Numbered from the stretch's first letter, positions 29,130 to 39,538 are shown. The stretch is 64,000 nt of DNA from Gluconobacter sphaericus NBRC 12467 (GCF_006539125.1 NZ_BJMK01000004.1:124001-188000); one strand, 5' to 3'. Notes: generated by a model from the sequence alone, not told the origin. A program made the numbers and translations.

Positions 29130-30372
29130 GACGCAGAGCCTCGATCGGATCAGTTCTGGCTGCCCGCCAGGACGGATAAAGTGTCGCCAGAAGCGACAGG
29201 ACCAGCGACATTCCGATCACTTCCCAAACCTGTGACCAGACCAGTTTCGCTGGCAAGCGCTCCAGAAAATAGACTTCCGGATTGAACAGATTTGTTCCCG
29301 TGAGCGACTGGAGCCACTGGCGGATCCGTTCAATGTTCAGCGCAAACGCAATCCCAAGCGCCGACCCCACCACAGTCCCTACGATGCCGACGGATGCGCC
29401 ACACATGAGGAAAATCCGCATGATTGCGCCCCGGCTTGCCCCCAGGGTGCGCAGCACGGCGATGTCCCGTGTCTTGTCCTTTACCATCATAATAAGCGAC
29501 GAAATGACGTTGAACGCTGCAACGAGAATAATCAGGGTCAGGATCAGGAACATCACGTTCTGCTCGACCGTCACAGCATCCAGAAAACCGTTCGCGCTCT
29601 GCGTCCAGTCTAGAACGCGCAAACGCGGATCTTCGAGACGTACGGCAATGGCCTTGCGCGTAGGCTGTACATTCGACGGATCAGCCGTCGAGACCTGAAT
29701 GAGCGAAACGGCAGACGGCCCCAGCATCAGGAATTTCTGTGCCGCAGGCAGCGGCATCAGAACGATGCTGGAATTATAGTCGTTCCAGTTGGCATCGAAA
29801 ATGACGGCCACATGATAGGTTTTCACCCGTGGCATGGTGCCGAACGGCGTCGCCTGACCGTCTGGAGACAGAAGCGTGATCGGAGAACCGACTGTCAGCC
29901 CGGCCCGATCGGCCATCGTCGTTCCGATCGCAACCGCATCATTACCCGTGAAATTGTTCAGACTTCCCGCAACGATCCCGCTGCTCAGCGCCGTCCAGTC
30001 CCGGAGGGATTGCTGGGACACGCCCTGCATTTCCGCTCCGGAAGAAAAACGCCCCGCTTCCACCAGCACAGTGCCCTGCGCCATTGGAATGACGGACTTT
30101 ACACCGGGAACTTGCTGGATCGCCGCCACGTCATTTTCGTAAGCTTCGATAGGACGCCCGTAGCCGTACACGGTCAGATCACCGTGCAGTCCGAGGATGC
30201 GCCCCATCAGATCGGCCTTGAACCCGTTCATTACCGACATAACGATGATGAGCGTTGCCACTCCAAGCGCAATCCCGATCAGGGAAAAGATGGCAATGAT
30301 CGAGGCGAAGCGTTCGCCACGGCGGGCGCGGAGATACCGTCCCGCCACCATGCGCTCAAAGCGGCCGAACAT
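29122..30372 (-). CDS. lolC: Lipoprotein-releasing ABC transporter permease (LolC/LolE family)
   Basis: A 416-residue permease with the expected layout. A first membrane helix follows [19 protein letters not shown]. Then come a large periplasmic domain (about 50-260) and three C-terminal membrane helices, with a conserved cytoplasmic loop [20 protein letters not shown] that contacts the ATPase. Only one permease gene stands next to lolD, so the transporter may be a homodimer (sometimes named LolF) unless a second gene lies elsewhere. It overlaps the proS stop by one base and lolD by 8 bp. Confidence 0.93.
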   Translation of the reverse strand: MFGRFERMVAGRYLRARRGERFASIIAIFSLIGIALGVATLIIVMSVMNGFKADLMGRILGLHGDLTVYGYGRPIEAYENDVAAIQQVPGVKSVIPMAQGTVLVEAGRFSSGAEMQGVSQQSLRDWTALSSGIVAGSLNNFTGNDAVAIGTTMADRAGLTVGSPITLLSPDGQATPFGTMPRVKTYHVAVIFDANWNDYNSSIVLMPLPAAQKFLMLGPSAVSLIQVSTADPSNVQPTRKAIAVRLEDPRLRVLDWTQSANGFLDAVTVEQNVMFLILTLIILVAAFNVISSLIMMVKDKTRDIAVLRTLGASRGAIMRIFLMCGASVGIVGTVVGSALGIAFALNIERIRQWLQSLTGTNLFNPEVYFLERLPAKLVWSQVWEVIGMSLVLSLLATLYPSWRAARTDPIEALRHE

Positions 30373-31688
30373 CAGGCGGCTCCGATTTTGGCCAGAGCAT
30401 CCTCGACTGACAGTTCGAACCGCTCGCCCGTGGCGCGCTGCTTGAGTTCGACCTTGCCTTCCTTGGCCCCTCGTGGCCCAACGATGATCTGCCAGGGATG
30501 TCCCATTAGATCCGCGTCGTTGAACTTCACGCCCGCCCGCTCGGAACGGTCATCATACAGCATGTTTTCCGGGTCAGTCCCATAAATGCGGTCACAGATC
30601 GCATCGCAGGCTTCGTCACCCTGACGCAGGTTCAGGATCGCGGCCCGATAAGGTGCAACGGATGCGGGCCAGATGATGCCTGCATCGTCGTGCGACGCTT
30701 CGATGATCGCGCCGACCAGACGTGACACGCCGATACCGTAGGAACCCATCTGCGGATGGAACGACGCCCCGTCAGAGCCGATCACTTCAATACCCATCGA
30801 TTCCGTGTACTTCGTACCGAAATAGAAGATATGACCGACTTCGATCCCCCTGCCTTCGCGCTTACGCTCCTCCGGAATTTTGGCCCATTCGGCTTCATCA
30901 TGCTTTTCGTCCGTGGCCGCGTAGTGGTCAGTCACAGTTGAGAAGAACGTGGCGAGACTTTCGTGGTCGTCACAATCGACCGGGCGACCGAGCCAATCCT
31001 GCTCCTCAAGAGCTGCATCAAAGAAAACGCCACTCTCACCTGTCGGAGCCAAAACCAGAAATTCATGGCTTAAATCGCCACCAATTGGCCCGGTATCAGC
31101 AACCATTGGGACAGCACGAACACCCAGACGCTGGAAGATACGCAGATAGGACAACATCATGCGGCGATAGCTGGCAACAGCATCGTCGTATGTCGCGTCG
31201 AAGGAATACGCGTCCTTCATCAGGAATTCACGTCCACGCATCACGCCGAAGCGGGGACGCACCTCATCACGGAACTTCCACTGGATGTGGTAGAGCGCCT
31301 TGGGCAGATCCTTATAGGATTTCACGGACGCGCCGAAGATGTCCGTGATCATTTCCTCGTTCGTCGGCCCGTACAGGAGATCACGGCCATGACGATCCTG
31401 AATCCGGAGCATTTCCGGACCATAAGCGTCATAACGCCCAGAGCGGCGCCACAGATCAGCGGACTGAAGCGTCGGCATCAGGACTTCCTGTGCGCCGATC
31501 GCATCCTGCTCTTCGCGGACGATCTGCTCGATATTGCGCAGAACCCGCAGGCCTGCCGGCAGCCAAGCATAGATGCCCGAAGAGGTCTGGCGCACAAGGC
31601 CAGCCCGCAGCATCAGGCGGTGAGACGCGATCTGTGCCTCGGCCGGAACTTCCTTCAGCGTCGGCTGAAAGGCTTTCGTCAAACGCAT
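30372..31688 (-). CDS. proS: Prolyl-tRNA synthetase, short form without editing insertion
   Basis: A class II synthetase of 438 residues. It has motif 1 and 2 regions ([20 protein letters not shown], then [26 protein letters not shown]), motif 3 ([16 protein letters not shown]) and a C-terminal anticodon-binding domain. Typical bacterial ProRS has about 570 residues because of an INS editing domain between motifs 2 and 3. That domain is missing here, as is known for the alphaproteobacterial type. Correction of Ala-tRNA(Pro) therefore probably depends on a separate protein not seen here. It is coupled to rnj upstream (12 bp) and lolC downstream. Confidence 0.96.
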   Translation of the reverse strand: MRLTKAFQPTLKEVPAEAQIASHRLMLRAGLVRQTSSGIYAWLPAGLRVLRNIEQIVREEQDAIGAQEVLMPTLQSADLWRRSGRYDAYGPEMLRIQDRHGRDLLYGPTNEEMITDIFGASVKSYKDLPKALYHIQWKFRDEVRPRFGVMRGREFLMKDAYSFDATYDDAVASYRRMMLSYLRIFQRLGVRAVPMVADTGPIGGDLSHEFLVLAPTGESGVFFDAALEEQDWLGRPVDCDDHESLATFFSTVTDHYAATDEKHDEAEWAKIPEERKREGRGIEVGHIFYFGTKYTESMGIEVIGSDGASFHPQMGSYGIGVSRLVGAIIEASHDDAGIIWPASVAPYRAAILNLRQGDEACDAICDRIYGTDPENMLYDDRSERAGVKFNDADLMGHPWQIIVGPRGAKEGKVELKQRATGERFELSVEDALAKIGAA

Positions 31689-31700
31689 GTGTTACTTCTC

Positions 31701-33359
31701 TCAGACGCGCAGCAGATGAACATCGACAAGCGGGCGCTTCTGAAGCTTGCGCCCCAGAGCACGACGCAGGGCCGTTTTGGCCGCATCCCGGAAGGCTGCA
31801 TCGTCCTGACGCAGTTCGTCGGGGATCTGATCGATGGAGTCAGCAAACTCTTCCTGAATCCGGATGCTTTCAGGGTCGTCAGATTCCAGCAGACCCGGGG
31901 CGCTGATCTTGGGCTCGCCGATGACATAGCCTTCGTCATCAACAGCGAAGCTTGCCAGCACGATGCCGTTGAACAGCATCTTGCGACGAGCGGCCAGAAC
32001 GCCACCCGTCATTGGCAGCAGACGACCGCCATCCAGTGCCAGCCGGCCCGTCGGCGCCGTATCGACAACCTTAACCTCACCAGGAGACAGGTTCAGGATA
32101 TCGCCGTCTTCCAGCAGGATCGGCTCAGAACCCATTTCATGAGCGAGAGCAGCATGGGCCGTCAGATGACGCCATTCACCATGGGTCGGGATGCTGTATT
32201 TCGGACGGACGATCCGGTACAGCGTGCGAATGTCTTCGCTGGTCGCATGACCAGACGTGTGGACTTTGGCATCCTTGTCCGTCAGGACCGTCACGCCACG
32301 ACGCGACAGGTTGTCCTGCACAGCCATGACGGCCTGCTCGTTGCCCGGGATCATCCGCGAGCTGTAGATCACCGTATCCCCCTCACCGAGCGCGATGTTC
32401 GGATGGGTGTCGGACGCAATCCGCGACAAGGCCGAGCGCGGTTCACCCTGGCTGCCCGTGATGATCATCAGCAGACTGTCATCATCCACATCCCGCGCAT
32501 CCTGCTCGGTCAGGAACGGTGGCAGGTCCTGAAAATAGCCGCACTCACGCGCAGCCGTCTCAAGATTGCGCAGCGAGCGGCCAACGATCATGACCACACG
32601 TCCCGAAGCCTGGGCCGCCTTGGCGATGCTCTCGACGCGCGCCACATTACTAGCGAAACAGGTGACGGCAATGCGGCCTTCCAGCCCCATGATCAGATCC
32701 GTCAAGCCCTTTCGGACGTCCGCCTCCGACTCAGACTTGCCCGGCTTGAGCACATTGGTGCTGTCGCCGACCATTGCCAGAACGCCCTCGTCGCCCAGCT
32801 TGCCAAACGTCTCAAGATCCGTCACCGGCCCGACCAGCGGGTTCTCGTCCAGCTTCCAGTCACCCGTATGCACGATCAGGCCATGCGGCGTCCGCAGTGC
32901 CACGGCCTGAGCCTCAGCGACGGAATGCGTGACGGACACAAACTGAAGATCGAACGGCCCAACCTCAAAGCGCGAAGCCGGGCGGATGACGTGAATCTTC
33001 ACCTGATTGTTTAGATGCGCTTCCTGCAGCTTACGGCGCAGCACGGCTGCAGCAAACGGTGTAGCATAAACCGGGCAGCGCAAATAGGGCCACAGATGTG
33101 CTACCGCCCCCAAATGATCTTCATGTGCATGCGTAATCACCAGACCGCACAGATCCCGCGCACGGTCGGCAATGAAAGTCGGATCCGGCATAAGCACTTC
33201 GGCTTCAGGCGTATCATTACCCGAAAACCCGATACCGCAGTCAATGGCAAGCCAGGTGTCGTTACCGTTCTTCGTCAGGCAGTAGAGATTGAAATTCATG
33301 CCGATCTCGCCCGTCCCGCCCAAGGGCAGGAAGGACAAACCGTCCTGTTTTTCTGTCAT
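31701..33359 (-). CDS. rnj: Ribonuclease J
   Basis: RNase J is a metallo-beta-lactamase/beta-CASP nuclease with 5'-3' exonuclease and endonuclease activity on mRNA and rRNA precursors. It begins LPLGGTGEIGMNFNLY. It has the zinc motif THAHEDHLG, further metal ligands in VIVHTGDWKLDENP-like and HTSGHA regions, and the beta-CASP stretch MIVGRSLRNLE. The C-terminus is a small domain. The length of 552 residues is normal. It sits in the birA-coaX-rnj order seen in many alphaproteobacteria. Confidence 0.94.
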   Translation of the reverse strand: MTEKQDGLSFLPLGGTGEIGMNFNLYCLTKNGNDTWLAIDCGIGFSGNDTPEAEVLMPDPTFIADRARDLCGLVITHAHEDHLGAVAHLWPYLRCPVYATPFAAAVLRRKLQEAHLNNQVKIHVIRPASRFEVGPFDLQFVSVTHSVAEAQAVALRTPHGLIVHTGDWKLDENPLVGPVTDLETFGKLGDEGVLAMVGDSTNVLKPGKSESEADVRKGLTDLIMGLEGRIAVTCFASNVARVESIAKAAQASGRVVMIVGRSLRNLETAARECGYFQDLPPFLTEQDARDVDDDSLLMIITGSQGEPRSALSRIASDTHPNIALGEGDTVIYSSRMIPGNEQAVMAVQDNLSRRGVTVLTDKDAKVHTSGHATSEDIRTLYRIVRPKYSIPTHGEWRHLTAHAALAHEMGSEPILLEDGDILNLSPGEVKVVDTAPTGRLALDGGRLLPMTGGVLAARRKMLFNGIVLASFAVDDEGYVIGEPKISAPGLLESDDPESIRIQEEFADSIDQIPDELRQDDAAFRDAAKTALRRALGRKLQKRPLVDVHLLRV

Positions 33360-33399
33360 GATTGTTCCTTACAAAAATGATGCATAATCAGAGTGATAT

Positions 33400-34212
33400 T
33401 CATTGCCCGATGCCCTGAGAGCGCTCGGGGGAATAGGAAAGCGGCGGCCCCGTATTACGGTCAGCCAGAAGGCGCAGGCCATCCAGTGTCAGATCGGGTG
33501 CCAGCACATCGAAAAGCGGCGTTCCCTCAGAGAACAGTGGAGCCAGACCGCCTGTTGCAATCACAGTCGGCTTTGCGTCCATTTCATCGGAAATTCGGTG
33601 GATCAATCCCTCAACGAGACCGACATAGCCCCAGAACAGGCCCGAACGCATTGCCACACTCGTATTGCGGCCAATCGCCGCCGTAGGGCGACCGATGCTC
33701 ATACGCGGCAGGCGAGCAGCTGCACGGTGCAACGCATCGATCGACAGGTTTACACCCGGAGCAATCGCCCCACCACAGAACTGTCCCGCACTGTTGACGA
33801 CGTCAAAGGTCGTCGCGGTCCCGAAATCGACCACGATCAGCGGTGTACCAAAAAGCTCGCGACCCGCCAGACCGTTCAGGCGGCGGTCCGCGCCAAGTTC
33901 ATTCGGATTATCGACAAGAACGTCGATACCCCAGTCCAGCCTTGCATTGGCAACCAAGGGTACAACATTAAGCCATTCACGGCAGAAACGCCGCAGTTCA
34001 TAAAGCGCCACGGGTACAACTGTCCCGATAATAGCTCGCTCGATGGCCTTGGCATTCACCCCCACCCGATCGAAGAGTGTCAGAAGCCAGGCCGCATATT
34101 CATCAGCCGTCCGTGCTTCATTCGTCGAAATACGCCATTGCCCCAGCCACGACTTTCCATCGTGTACAGCGAACACGATGTTGGTGTTTCCAGCATCAAT
34201 GACGAGAAGCAC
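33400..34212 (-). CDS. coaX: Type III pantothenate kinase
   Basis: CoaX phosphorylates pantothenate, the first step of CoA synthesis, using an ASKHA fold and a monovalent cation. The phosphate-1 loop is [12 protein letters not shown]. The pantothenate site is [16 protein letters not shown], and phosphate-2 is [35 protein letters not shown] and TGGLAPLF are also present. At 270 residues it is of normal size. It follows birA by 16 bp and precedes rnj by 40 bp. Confidence 0.95.
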   Translation of the reverse strand: MLLVIDAGNTNIVFAVHDGKSWLGQWRISTNEARTADEYAAWLLTLFDRVGVNAKAIERAIIGTVVPVALYELRRFCREWLNVVPLVANARLDWGIDVLVDNPNELGADRRLNGLAGRELFGTPLIVVDFGTATTFDVVNSAGQFCGGAIAPGVNLSIDALHRAAARLPRMSIGRPTAAIGRNTSVAMRSGLFWGYVGLVEGLIHRISDEMDAKPTVIATGGLAPLFSEGTPLFDVLAPDLTLDGLRLLADRNTGPPLSYSPERSQGIGQ

Positions 34213-34228
34213 GTTGCAGTCCGGTCCT

Positions 34229-34960
34229 TCAGTCCAGCAGGATATCGCCGGTTACAACCGGAATGGTTTCACCGTGAGGCAAGGCAAGCAGCAGGCGTCC
34301 CTGCGCGTCGAGCCCTGAAAACGAACCTGTAATATAGGTTTCACAACGCTGAACCGCAAGCGGGGTGCCAACCGGGTGTGCCCGCGCCAGCCATGCGGCC
34401 CGGACCGGTGCGAACCCTTCACGTTCCCGGATGAGAGCCCAGCGTTCGATTTGTGTCACCAGCACCTTTCCAAAAACTTCCGCAGACGGCGGATCAGTCG
34501 CCTCGACGAGCGCCGCCAGGCGACGCCCCGGAATTTCGGGGGCCTGCCGCAGATTGGCCCCGATTCCCACAACGACCCAGGAATTACCCTGTAGACCGCC
34601 CGTCTCGATCAGCACGCCCGCCATCTTTCGACCATGCATCAGAAGATCGTTGGGCCATTTGAGCATAAAACGGGACGGCCCCGTCACAATTGAACAGAAA
34701 TGGGTTGCCGTCTCGAAAAGAGCCACGGCAACAACAAATGGCAGCGCTGCGATAAAAGCCTTGGGATCAGCCGGACGAAACAGCAGCGAAATGGCAAGAT
34801 TGCCCCCCGGATCGGTCCAGGTCCGTCCGCGCGTGCCACGCCCTGATGTCTGGGAAAAAGCCTGAATGGCTAGATGTTCGGGTTCACCGACTTCGGCTCT
34901 GGCTTTGCACAGATCGGAGGTGGATCCGAGCGTTTCATAGTATTCGAAACGCCAGCTCAT
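34229..34960 (-). CDS. birA: Biotin--[acetyl-CoA-carboxylase] ligase, catalytic form without HTH
   Basis: BirA activates biotin as biotinyl-AMP and attaches it to the carboxyl carrier protein. The 243-residue protein begins directly with the ligase domain ([10 protein letters not shown]). It has the biotin loop GRGTRGRTW, the catalytic-domain block [22 protein letters not shown] and a C-terminal SH3-like part. The N-terminal winged helix of group II BirA is missing, so it does not act as a DNA-binding repressor. The start codon is 19 nt from the 3' end of tRNA-Val, so it is probably cotranscribed with the tRNA. Confidence 0.95.
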   Translation of the reverse strand: MSWRFEYYETLGSTSDLCKARAEVGEPEHLAIQAFSQTSGRGTRGRTWTDPGGNLAISLLFRPADPKAFIAALPFVVAVALFETATHFCSIVTGPSRFMLKWPNDLLMHGRKMAGVLIETGGLQGNSWVVVGIGANLRQAPEIPGRRLAALVEATDPPSAEVFGKVLVTQIERWALIREREGFAPVRAAWLARAHPVGTPLAVQRCETYITGSFSGLDAQGRLLLALPHGETIPVVTGDILLD

Positions 34961-34979
34961 GGCTGCATGATGTTCTTTA

Positions 34980-35054
34980 TGGTGGGCGATGACGGGATTG
35001 AACCGCCGACCCTCTCGGTGTAAACGAGACGCTCTACCGCTGAGCTAATCGCCC
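34980..35054 (-). tRNA. tRNA-Val (anticodon TAC)
   Basis: The reverse strand folds as a full cloverleaf. The acceptor is GGGCGAT/ATCGCCC, the D-arm GCTCAGCGGTAGAGC, and the anticodon stem TCTCG/CGAGA with loop TTTACAC, giving anticodon TAC (reads GTA). The T-arm is GGCGGTTCAATCCCG. The discriminator A is at 34983 and CCA is encoded at 34980-34982. Confidence 0.95.
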
Positions 35055-35073
35055 TCAGAATGTGTGTGCGGTC

Positions 35074-35101
35074 TATATACACGGTTCCGGATGGCGGTAA
35101 A
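35074..35101 (-). promoter_or_regulatory. Candidate promoter of the tRNA-Val-birA transcript
   Basis: On the reverse strand TTTACC (35096-35101) is separated by 16 nt from TATATA (35074-35079), which ends 19 nt before the tRNA 5' end. This spacing suits a tRNA promoter. The -35 overlaps the loop of an imperfect stem (GGTTCCGG.../...CCGGAACC) downstream of hup. Confidence 0.5.
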
Positions 35102-35129
35102 GCCACCCGGAACCATTTTGTGAACTTTC

Positions 35130-35414
35130 TCAGCTCACGGCGTCCTTCAGCCCCTTGCCCGGCTTGAAGCGGACGGAGGTGGATGCCGGAATGTCGATCT
35201 CTTCGCCCGTGCGCGGGTTACGGCCCTTGGCGGCCTTGCGCGTGGCAGTCACGAAGCTGCCGAAACCGACGAGACGGACTTCCTGCTTCTTGGCAAGCGT
35301 CGCTTCGATCGTGCTGAACACCGCATCGACAACTTCGCTGGCCTTGGCCTTCGGAAGATCGGCAGCGTCTGCAACGGCGGCGATCAGTTCCTGCTTGTTG
35401 AGGGGCTTCTCCAT
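35130..35414 (-). CDS. hupB: DNA-binding protein HU
   Basis: HU is a dimeric nucleoid protein that bends DNA. The 94-residue protein starts MEKPLNKQELIAAVADAADL and has VRLVGFGSFVTATRKAAKGRNP. The beta-arm has the conserved RNPRTGEEIDIPAS with the intercalating Pro, and the protein ends VRFKPGKGLKDAV. It lies just downstream of lon in transcription order, as in E. coli (lon-hupB), but with its own promoter and a long leader hairpin. Confidence 0.95.
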   Translation of the reverse strand: MEKPLNKQELIAAVADAADLPKAKASEVVDAVFSTIEATLAKKQEVRLVGFGSFVTATRKAAKGRNPRTGEEIDIPASTSVRFKPGKGLKDAVS

Positions 35415-35436
35415 GATGTGCCTTTCTGGTGTTAGA

Positions 35437-35479
35437 GCGCCTGAGCCGGGCTCTGGTGAGTCCCTTCTGGCTCAGGCGC
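35437..35479 (-). promoter_or_regulatory. Long hairpin in the hup leader
   Basis: GCGCCTGAGCC (35437-35447) and GGCTCAGGCGC (35469-35479) are perfect 11-bp inverted arms separated by 21 nt. The structure would lie in the hup 5' UTR and end 22 nt before the ATG. No T run follows, so it is not a normal terminator; it may set mRNA stability or translation. Confidence 0.55.
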
Positions 35480-35499
35480 CTTGTTCGATCTGCGGCCGC

Positions 35500-35527
35500 A
35501 CTATGAAGCGGATTTTGCCCGCGTCAA
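35500..35527 (-). promoter_or_regulatory. Candidate hup promoter
   Basis: On the reverse strand TTGACG (35522-35527) is followed after 16 nt by CATAGT (35500-35505), close to sigma70 consensus. It lies between the lon stop and hup and would give a leader of about 80 nt that contains the 11-bp hairpin. Confidence 0.5.
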
Positions 35528-35555
35528 CTGCTAGAATCGCAGAAGCGTGTCAGTG

Positions 35556-38120
35556 TCAGTGAGGAAGTGCCTGCGGAGCCGTCTTATCCACCGTTATTTC
35601 ACCCACCGGGTCGACATTTTCGTCCCATTCGATGGCTTCTGGCATACGAGTCAGGGCGATCTTGAGCACCTCATCTACATGGCTGACGGGAATGATCTTG
35701 AGCGCATGACGGACATTATCCGGCACCTCCACGAGATCCTTCTCGTTATCCTTGGGGATCAGGACCGTCTTGATGCCAGCCCGCAGAGCCGCCAGCAGCT
35801 TCTCCTTGAGTCCCCCGATCTCAAGGACGCGGCCACGCAAGGTGATCTCACCCGTCATGGCCACATCCTTGCGGATGGGAATCTGGGTCATGATGCTCAC
35901 CAGAGACGTCGCGAGCGCAATACCGGCTGACGGACCATCCTTGGGCGTCGCACCTTCGGGAAGATGGATATGGATGTCCCGCTTCTCAAACAACGGCGGC
36001 CGAATCCCGAAGTCCTGCGACCGCGAGCGGACATAAGATAACGCGGCCGAGATACTCTCCTGCATGACTTCACCGAGCTTGCCGGTCTGCTTGACCTGCC
36101 CCTTACCCGGAACCATCACGCTCTCGATCGTCAGTATCTCGCCACCGACCGAAGTCCAGGCAAGCCCTGTCACTACACCGACCATGTCCTCGGTCTCGGT
36201 TTCGCCATGACGGTAGCGACGGACACCCGCATACTTCTCGATGTTTTCGGGCGTAATCTCGACATGCTTGACGCCGGTCGTGATAATTTCCTTGACCGTC
36301 TTGCGCGCGAGCTTAGCCAGTTCACGCTCAAGGTTCCGGACACCGGCCTCGCGGGTATAGGAGCGGATCAGTTCGCGGATCGTCTCATCCGTGACCGTCC
36401 ATTCAGCAGGCTTCAGGTTATGTGCCTCGGCCTGCTTACCCAGAAGATGACGGCGCGCGATCTGTACCTTTTCGTCTTCCGTATAGCCGGACAGGTTGAT
36501 GATCTCCATGCGGTCCAGCAACGGCTGGGGCATGTTCAGGCTGTTGGCCGTCGTCACGAACATCACATCCGAAAGATCATAATCCACTTCCAGATAATGA
36601 TCAGCAAACGTGGAGTTCTGCTCCGGATCCAGCACTTCGAGCAGCGCAGATGACGGATCACCGCGCCAGTCGGCACCCAGCTTGTCGATCTCATCGAGCA
36701 GAAACAGCGGATTAGATGTCCGCGCCTTCTTCATACCCTGGATGATCTTGCCTGGCATGGAGCCGATATAGGTCCGACGATGTCCGCGGATCTCGGATTC
36801 ATCGCGCACACCACCCAGCGACATGCGAATGTAATTCCGCCCCGTCGCCTTGGCGATCGAACGCGCCAGAGAAGTCTTGCCCACGCCCGGCGGGCCGACA
36901 AGGCACAGAATCGGTCCTTTAAGCTTCTGCGAGCGCGTCTGCACTGCCAGATACTCGAGAATCCGCTCCTTGACCTTCTCCAGACCGTAATGCTCGGCTT
37001 CGAGAACGTCATCAGCGTGCTGGAACTCCCGCGTGATCTTGGAGCGCTTCTTCCAGGGAATTCCTAGCAGCCAGTCGAGATAGTTGCGCACAACCGTACT
37101 CTCGGCCGACATCGGGCTCATGCCGCGCAGCTTCTTCAGCTCGGCATAGGCTTTTTCCTTGGCCTCACGGCTCAGACGGGTCTTTTTGATTTTCTCTTCA
37201 AGCTCGGAATTCTCGTCCTTGCCGTCTTCGCCTTCGCCGAGCTCCTTCTGGATCGCCTTGAGCTGTTCGTTCAGATAATACTCGCGCTGGGTCTTCTCCA
37301 TCTGTCGCTTGACGCGGTTGCGGATGCGCTTTTCGACCTGAAGAACACCGATTTCCGTCTCGATATGCGCGAAAACCTGTTCCAGGCGACGCGCAGCCGA
37401 GGCCGTCTCCAAAATTTCCTGTTTTTCGGAAATCTTAAGGTTCAGATGGCTCGCAATCGTATCGGCCAGCTTGGAAATACCCTCGATCTGGTTGATCGAG
37501 ACCATGACTTCCGGGGGGATCTTCTTGTTGAGCTTGATATACTGCTCGAACTGCGAAACCGTCGAACGGCTCAGCGCCTCGATCTCACCTCCTGAAGCGG
37601 CATCAACAGGCTCTTCGGGAATTTCCTCGATTTCAGCCTCGAAATGCCCGTCTACATCGAATAGACGCGTTATATGTACACGCCGCGTCCCTTCAACCAG
37701 AACCTTCACGGTCCCGTCAGGCAATTTCAGAAGCTGGAGAATCGTCGACACCGTGCCGTAGCGATAGATGTCATCGACGGACGGGTCGTCTAACGAGACA
37801 TCCTTCTGCGCCACAAGCAGGATCTGCTTGCTCTCGCGCGTCACGGTCTCCAGCGCTTTCACCGACTTCTCGCGCCCAACAAACAGAGGCACGATCATGT
37901 GTGGAAACACAACAATGTTCCGCAGCGGCAGAACGGCCATCACATCGTGACGTACGGGCTGCTGCACCGCAGGCGCCACCGCTTCGGGCTCCAGCTTACG
38001 CGCTGCAGCACGCGGCTTGCGCGTTACCTTCTTCGGAGCCGCAGTAGCTTTTTCGGAAATAGCCACATCGTCTGTTTTCTTTATGCGGCGGCGGGTTTTC
38101 GGCTTGGTATCGTCAGTCAT
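35556..38120 (-). CDS. lon: ATP-dependent protease Lon
   Basis: Lon is the soluble hexameric AAA+ protease for misfolded and regulatory proteins. The 854-residue chain starts with a Lys/Arg-rich extension of about 55 residues (RRRIKKTDD, KKVTRKPRAAARK) that is longer than in E. coli Lon. The N-domain begins VLPLRNIVVFPHMIVPLFVGR. Walker A is GPPGVGKTSLARS and Walker B FLLDEIDKL. The Ser-Lys dyad is in KDGPSAGIALATSL and the downstream GGLKEKLLAALR. It follows clpX by 152 bp. Confidence 0.97.
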   Translation of the reverse strand: MTDDTKPKTRRRIKKTDDVAISEKATAAPKKVTRKPRAAARKLEPEAVAPAVQQPVRHDVMAVLPLRNIVVFPHMIVPLFVGREKSVKALETVTRESKQILLVAQKDVSLDDPSVDDIYRYGTVSTILQLLKLPDGTVKVLVEGTRRVHITRLFDVDGHFEAEIEEIPEEPVDAASGGEIEALSRSTVSQFEQYIKLNKKIPPEVMVSINQIEGISKLADTIASHLNLKISEKQEILETASAARRLEQVFAHIETEIGVLQVEKRIRNRVKRQMEKTQREYYLNEQLKAIQKELGEGEDGKDENSELEEKIKKTRLSREAKEKAYAELKKLRGMSPMSAESTVVRNYLDWLLGIPWKKRSKITREFQHADDVLEAEHYGLEKVKERILEYLAVQTRSQKLKGPILCLVGPPGVGKTSLARSIAKATGRNYIRMSLGGVRDESEIRGHRRTYIGSMPGKIIQGMKKARTSNPLFLLDEIDKLGADWRGDPSSALLEVLDPEQNSTFADHYLEVDYDLSDVMFVTTANSLNMPQPLLDRMEIINLSGYTEDEKVQIARRHLLGKQAEAHNLKPAEWTVTDETIRELIRSYTREAGVRNLERELAKLARKTVKEIITTGVKHVEITPENIEKYAGVRRYRHGETETEDMVGVVTGLAWTSVGGEILTIESVMVPGKGQVKQTGKLGEVMQESISAALSYVRSRSQDFGIRPPLFEKRDIHIHLPEGATPKDGPSAGIALATSLVSIMTQIPIRKDVAMTGEITLRGRVLEIGGLKEKLLAALRAGIKTVLIPKDNEKDLVEVPDNVRHALKIIPVSHVDEVLKIALTRMPEAIEWDENVDPVGEITVDKTAPQALPH

Positions 38121-38272
38121 TCACTTGATCTCCAGAGGGACGATCTTGCGATACCGACCTGCCATGCAGCGCCAGTATCGCATTTTTTTCATGCTTGAGC
38201 GGCATGAGTTCGGACAATCTCAGTCAGTTATGTCGAAAGCCGAAGGGGCCAGCACAAGAGCCGGAACCATTT

Positions 38273-39538
38273 TTACGCAGACTGCTCCGTGGGCTCGGAC
38301 TTGCCCTTCCCGTAAACATAGACTGGCTGGGCTTTGTTTTCCGCCACTTCCCGGTTAATGACGACCTCTTCGACGCCTTCAAGTCCAGGCAAGTCGAACA
38401 TCGTACCAAGAAGAATACTTTCCAGGATCGAACGAAGGCCACGCGCACCAGTTTTGCGCTCGATGGCGCGTTTGGCAATCGCTGCCAGGGCATCTTCCGT
38501 AAAGGTCAGCTTGACGCCTTCCATCTCGAAAAGACGACCATACTGCTTAATCAGCGCGTTCTTGGGTTTACTGAGGATCTGAATCAGCGCGGATTCGTCC
38601 AGATCGTTCAGGGCTGCTATGACCGGCAAGCGGCCGATAAATTCGGGGATGAGACCGAACTTCAACAGATCTTCCGGCTCCACGCTCTGCAGAATCGCAC
38701 CAAGACGACGCTCGTCATCAGAACGCACATCCGCACCAAAGCCAATGCCCGACCCCTTACCACGCGCCGAAATGATCTTGTCCAGACCGGCAAAAGCACC
38801 GCCACAGATGAAGAGCATGTTGGTCGTATCGACCTGCAGGAATTCCTGCTGCGGATGCTTGCGACCACCCTGCGGCGGCACAGAAGCTACGGTGCCTTCC
38901 ATGAGCTTCAGCAGGGCCTGCTGCACGCCCTCACCCGAGACATCACGCGTTATGGACGGGTTGTCGGACTTGCGGGAAATTTTGTCGATCTCGTCGATAT
39001 AGACAATGCCGCGCTGGGCCCGATCGACATTGTAGTCAGCGGACTGGAGCAGCTTGAGGATGATGTTCTCCACGTCCTCACCGACATAGCCGGCTTCAGT
39101 CAGGGTCGTGGCATCCGCCATCGTGAAGGGAACGTCCAGGATACGTGCCAGCGTCTGGGCAAGCAGGGTCTTGCCCGAACCCGTCGGACCGATCAGCAGG
39201 ATATTGGACTTTGCAATCTCGATGTCGCTGCTCTTCGTGGCATGGGCAAGGCGCTTGTAATGGTTGTGAACCGCCACGGAGAGCGCACGCTTGGCCTCGA
39301 ACTGACCAATCACGTAATCGTCAAGAACCTTGCAGATTTCCTTGGGAGTCGGAACACCATCACGGGACTTCACGAGATGGGTCTTGTGCTCTTCACGGAT
39401 GATATCCATGCAGAGTTCGACGCATTCATCGCAGATGAAGACCGTGGGACCAGCAATCAGTTTACGGACTTCGTGCTGGGATTTCCCGCAGAACGAGCAA
39501 TACAGGGTGTTCTTGGAATCGCCGGATTTGTTGCTCAT
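38273..39538 (-). CDS. clpX: ClpX, ATP-dependent unfoldase of ClpXP
   Basis: ClpX recognises SsrA and other tags, unfolds substrates and feeds them to ClpP. The 421-residue protein has the N-terminal C4 zinc finger ([11 protein letters not shown], then [10 protein letters not shown]). Walker A is [12 protein letters not shown], Walker [10 protein letters not shown], the pore loop GYVGEDV, and the RKH-type and sensor-2 regions are present. The ATG at 39538 gives the canonical start MSNKSG; the frame is open upstream to 39562. It follows clpP with a hairpin in the 196-bp spacer. Confidence 0.97.
   Translation of the reverse strand: MSNKSGDSKNTLYCSFCGKSQHEVRKLIAGPTVFICDECVELCMDIIREEHKTHLVKSRDGVPTPKEICKVLDDYVIGQFEAKRALSVAVHNHYKRLAHATKSSDIEIAKSNILLIGPTGSGKTLLAQTLARILDVPFTMADATTLTEAGYVGEDVENIILKLLQSADYNVDRAQRGIVYIDEIDKISRKSDNPSITRDVSGEGVQQALLKLMEGTVASVPPQGGRKHPQQEFLQVDTTNMLFICGGAFAGLDKIISARGKGSGIGFGADVRSDDERRLGAILQSVEPEDLLKFGLIPEFIGRLPVIAALNDLDESALIQILSKPKNALIKQYGRLFEMEGVKLTFTEDALAAIAKRAIERKTGARGLRSILESILLGTMFDLPGLEGVEEVVINREVAENKAQPVYVYGKGKSEPTEQSA

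Noticed and set aside
31287-33014. 575-codon plus-strand frame opposite proS and rnj
   Set aside because: It covers two well-supported genes in antisense and has no recognisable product.
38148-38181. 7-bp inverted repeat (GCGATAC/GTATCGC) with a T run on the plus strand upstream of lon
   Set aside because: It looks like a plus-strand terminator, but no plus-strand gene precedes it, and the stem is short with a 20-nt loop; chance is likely.
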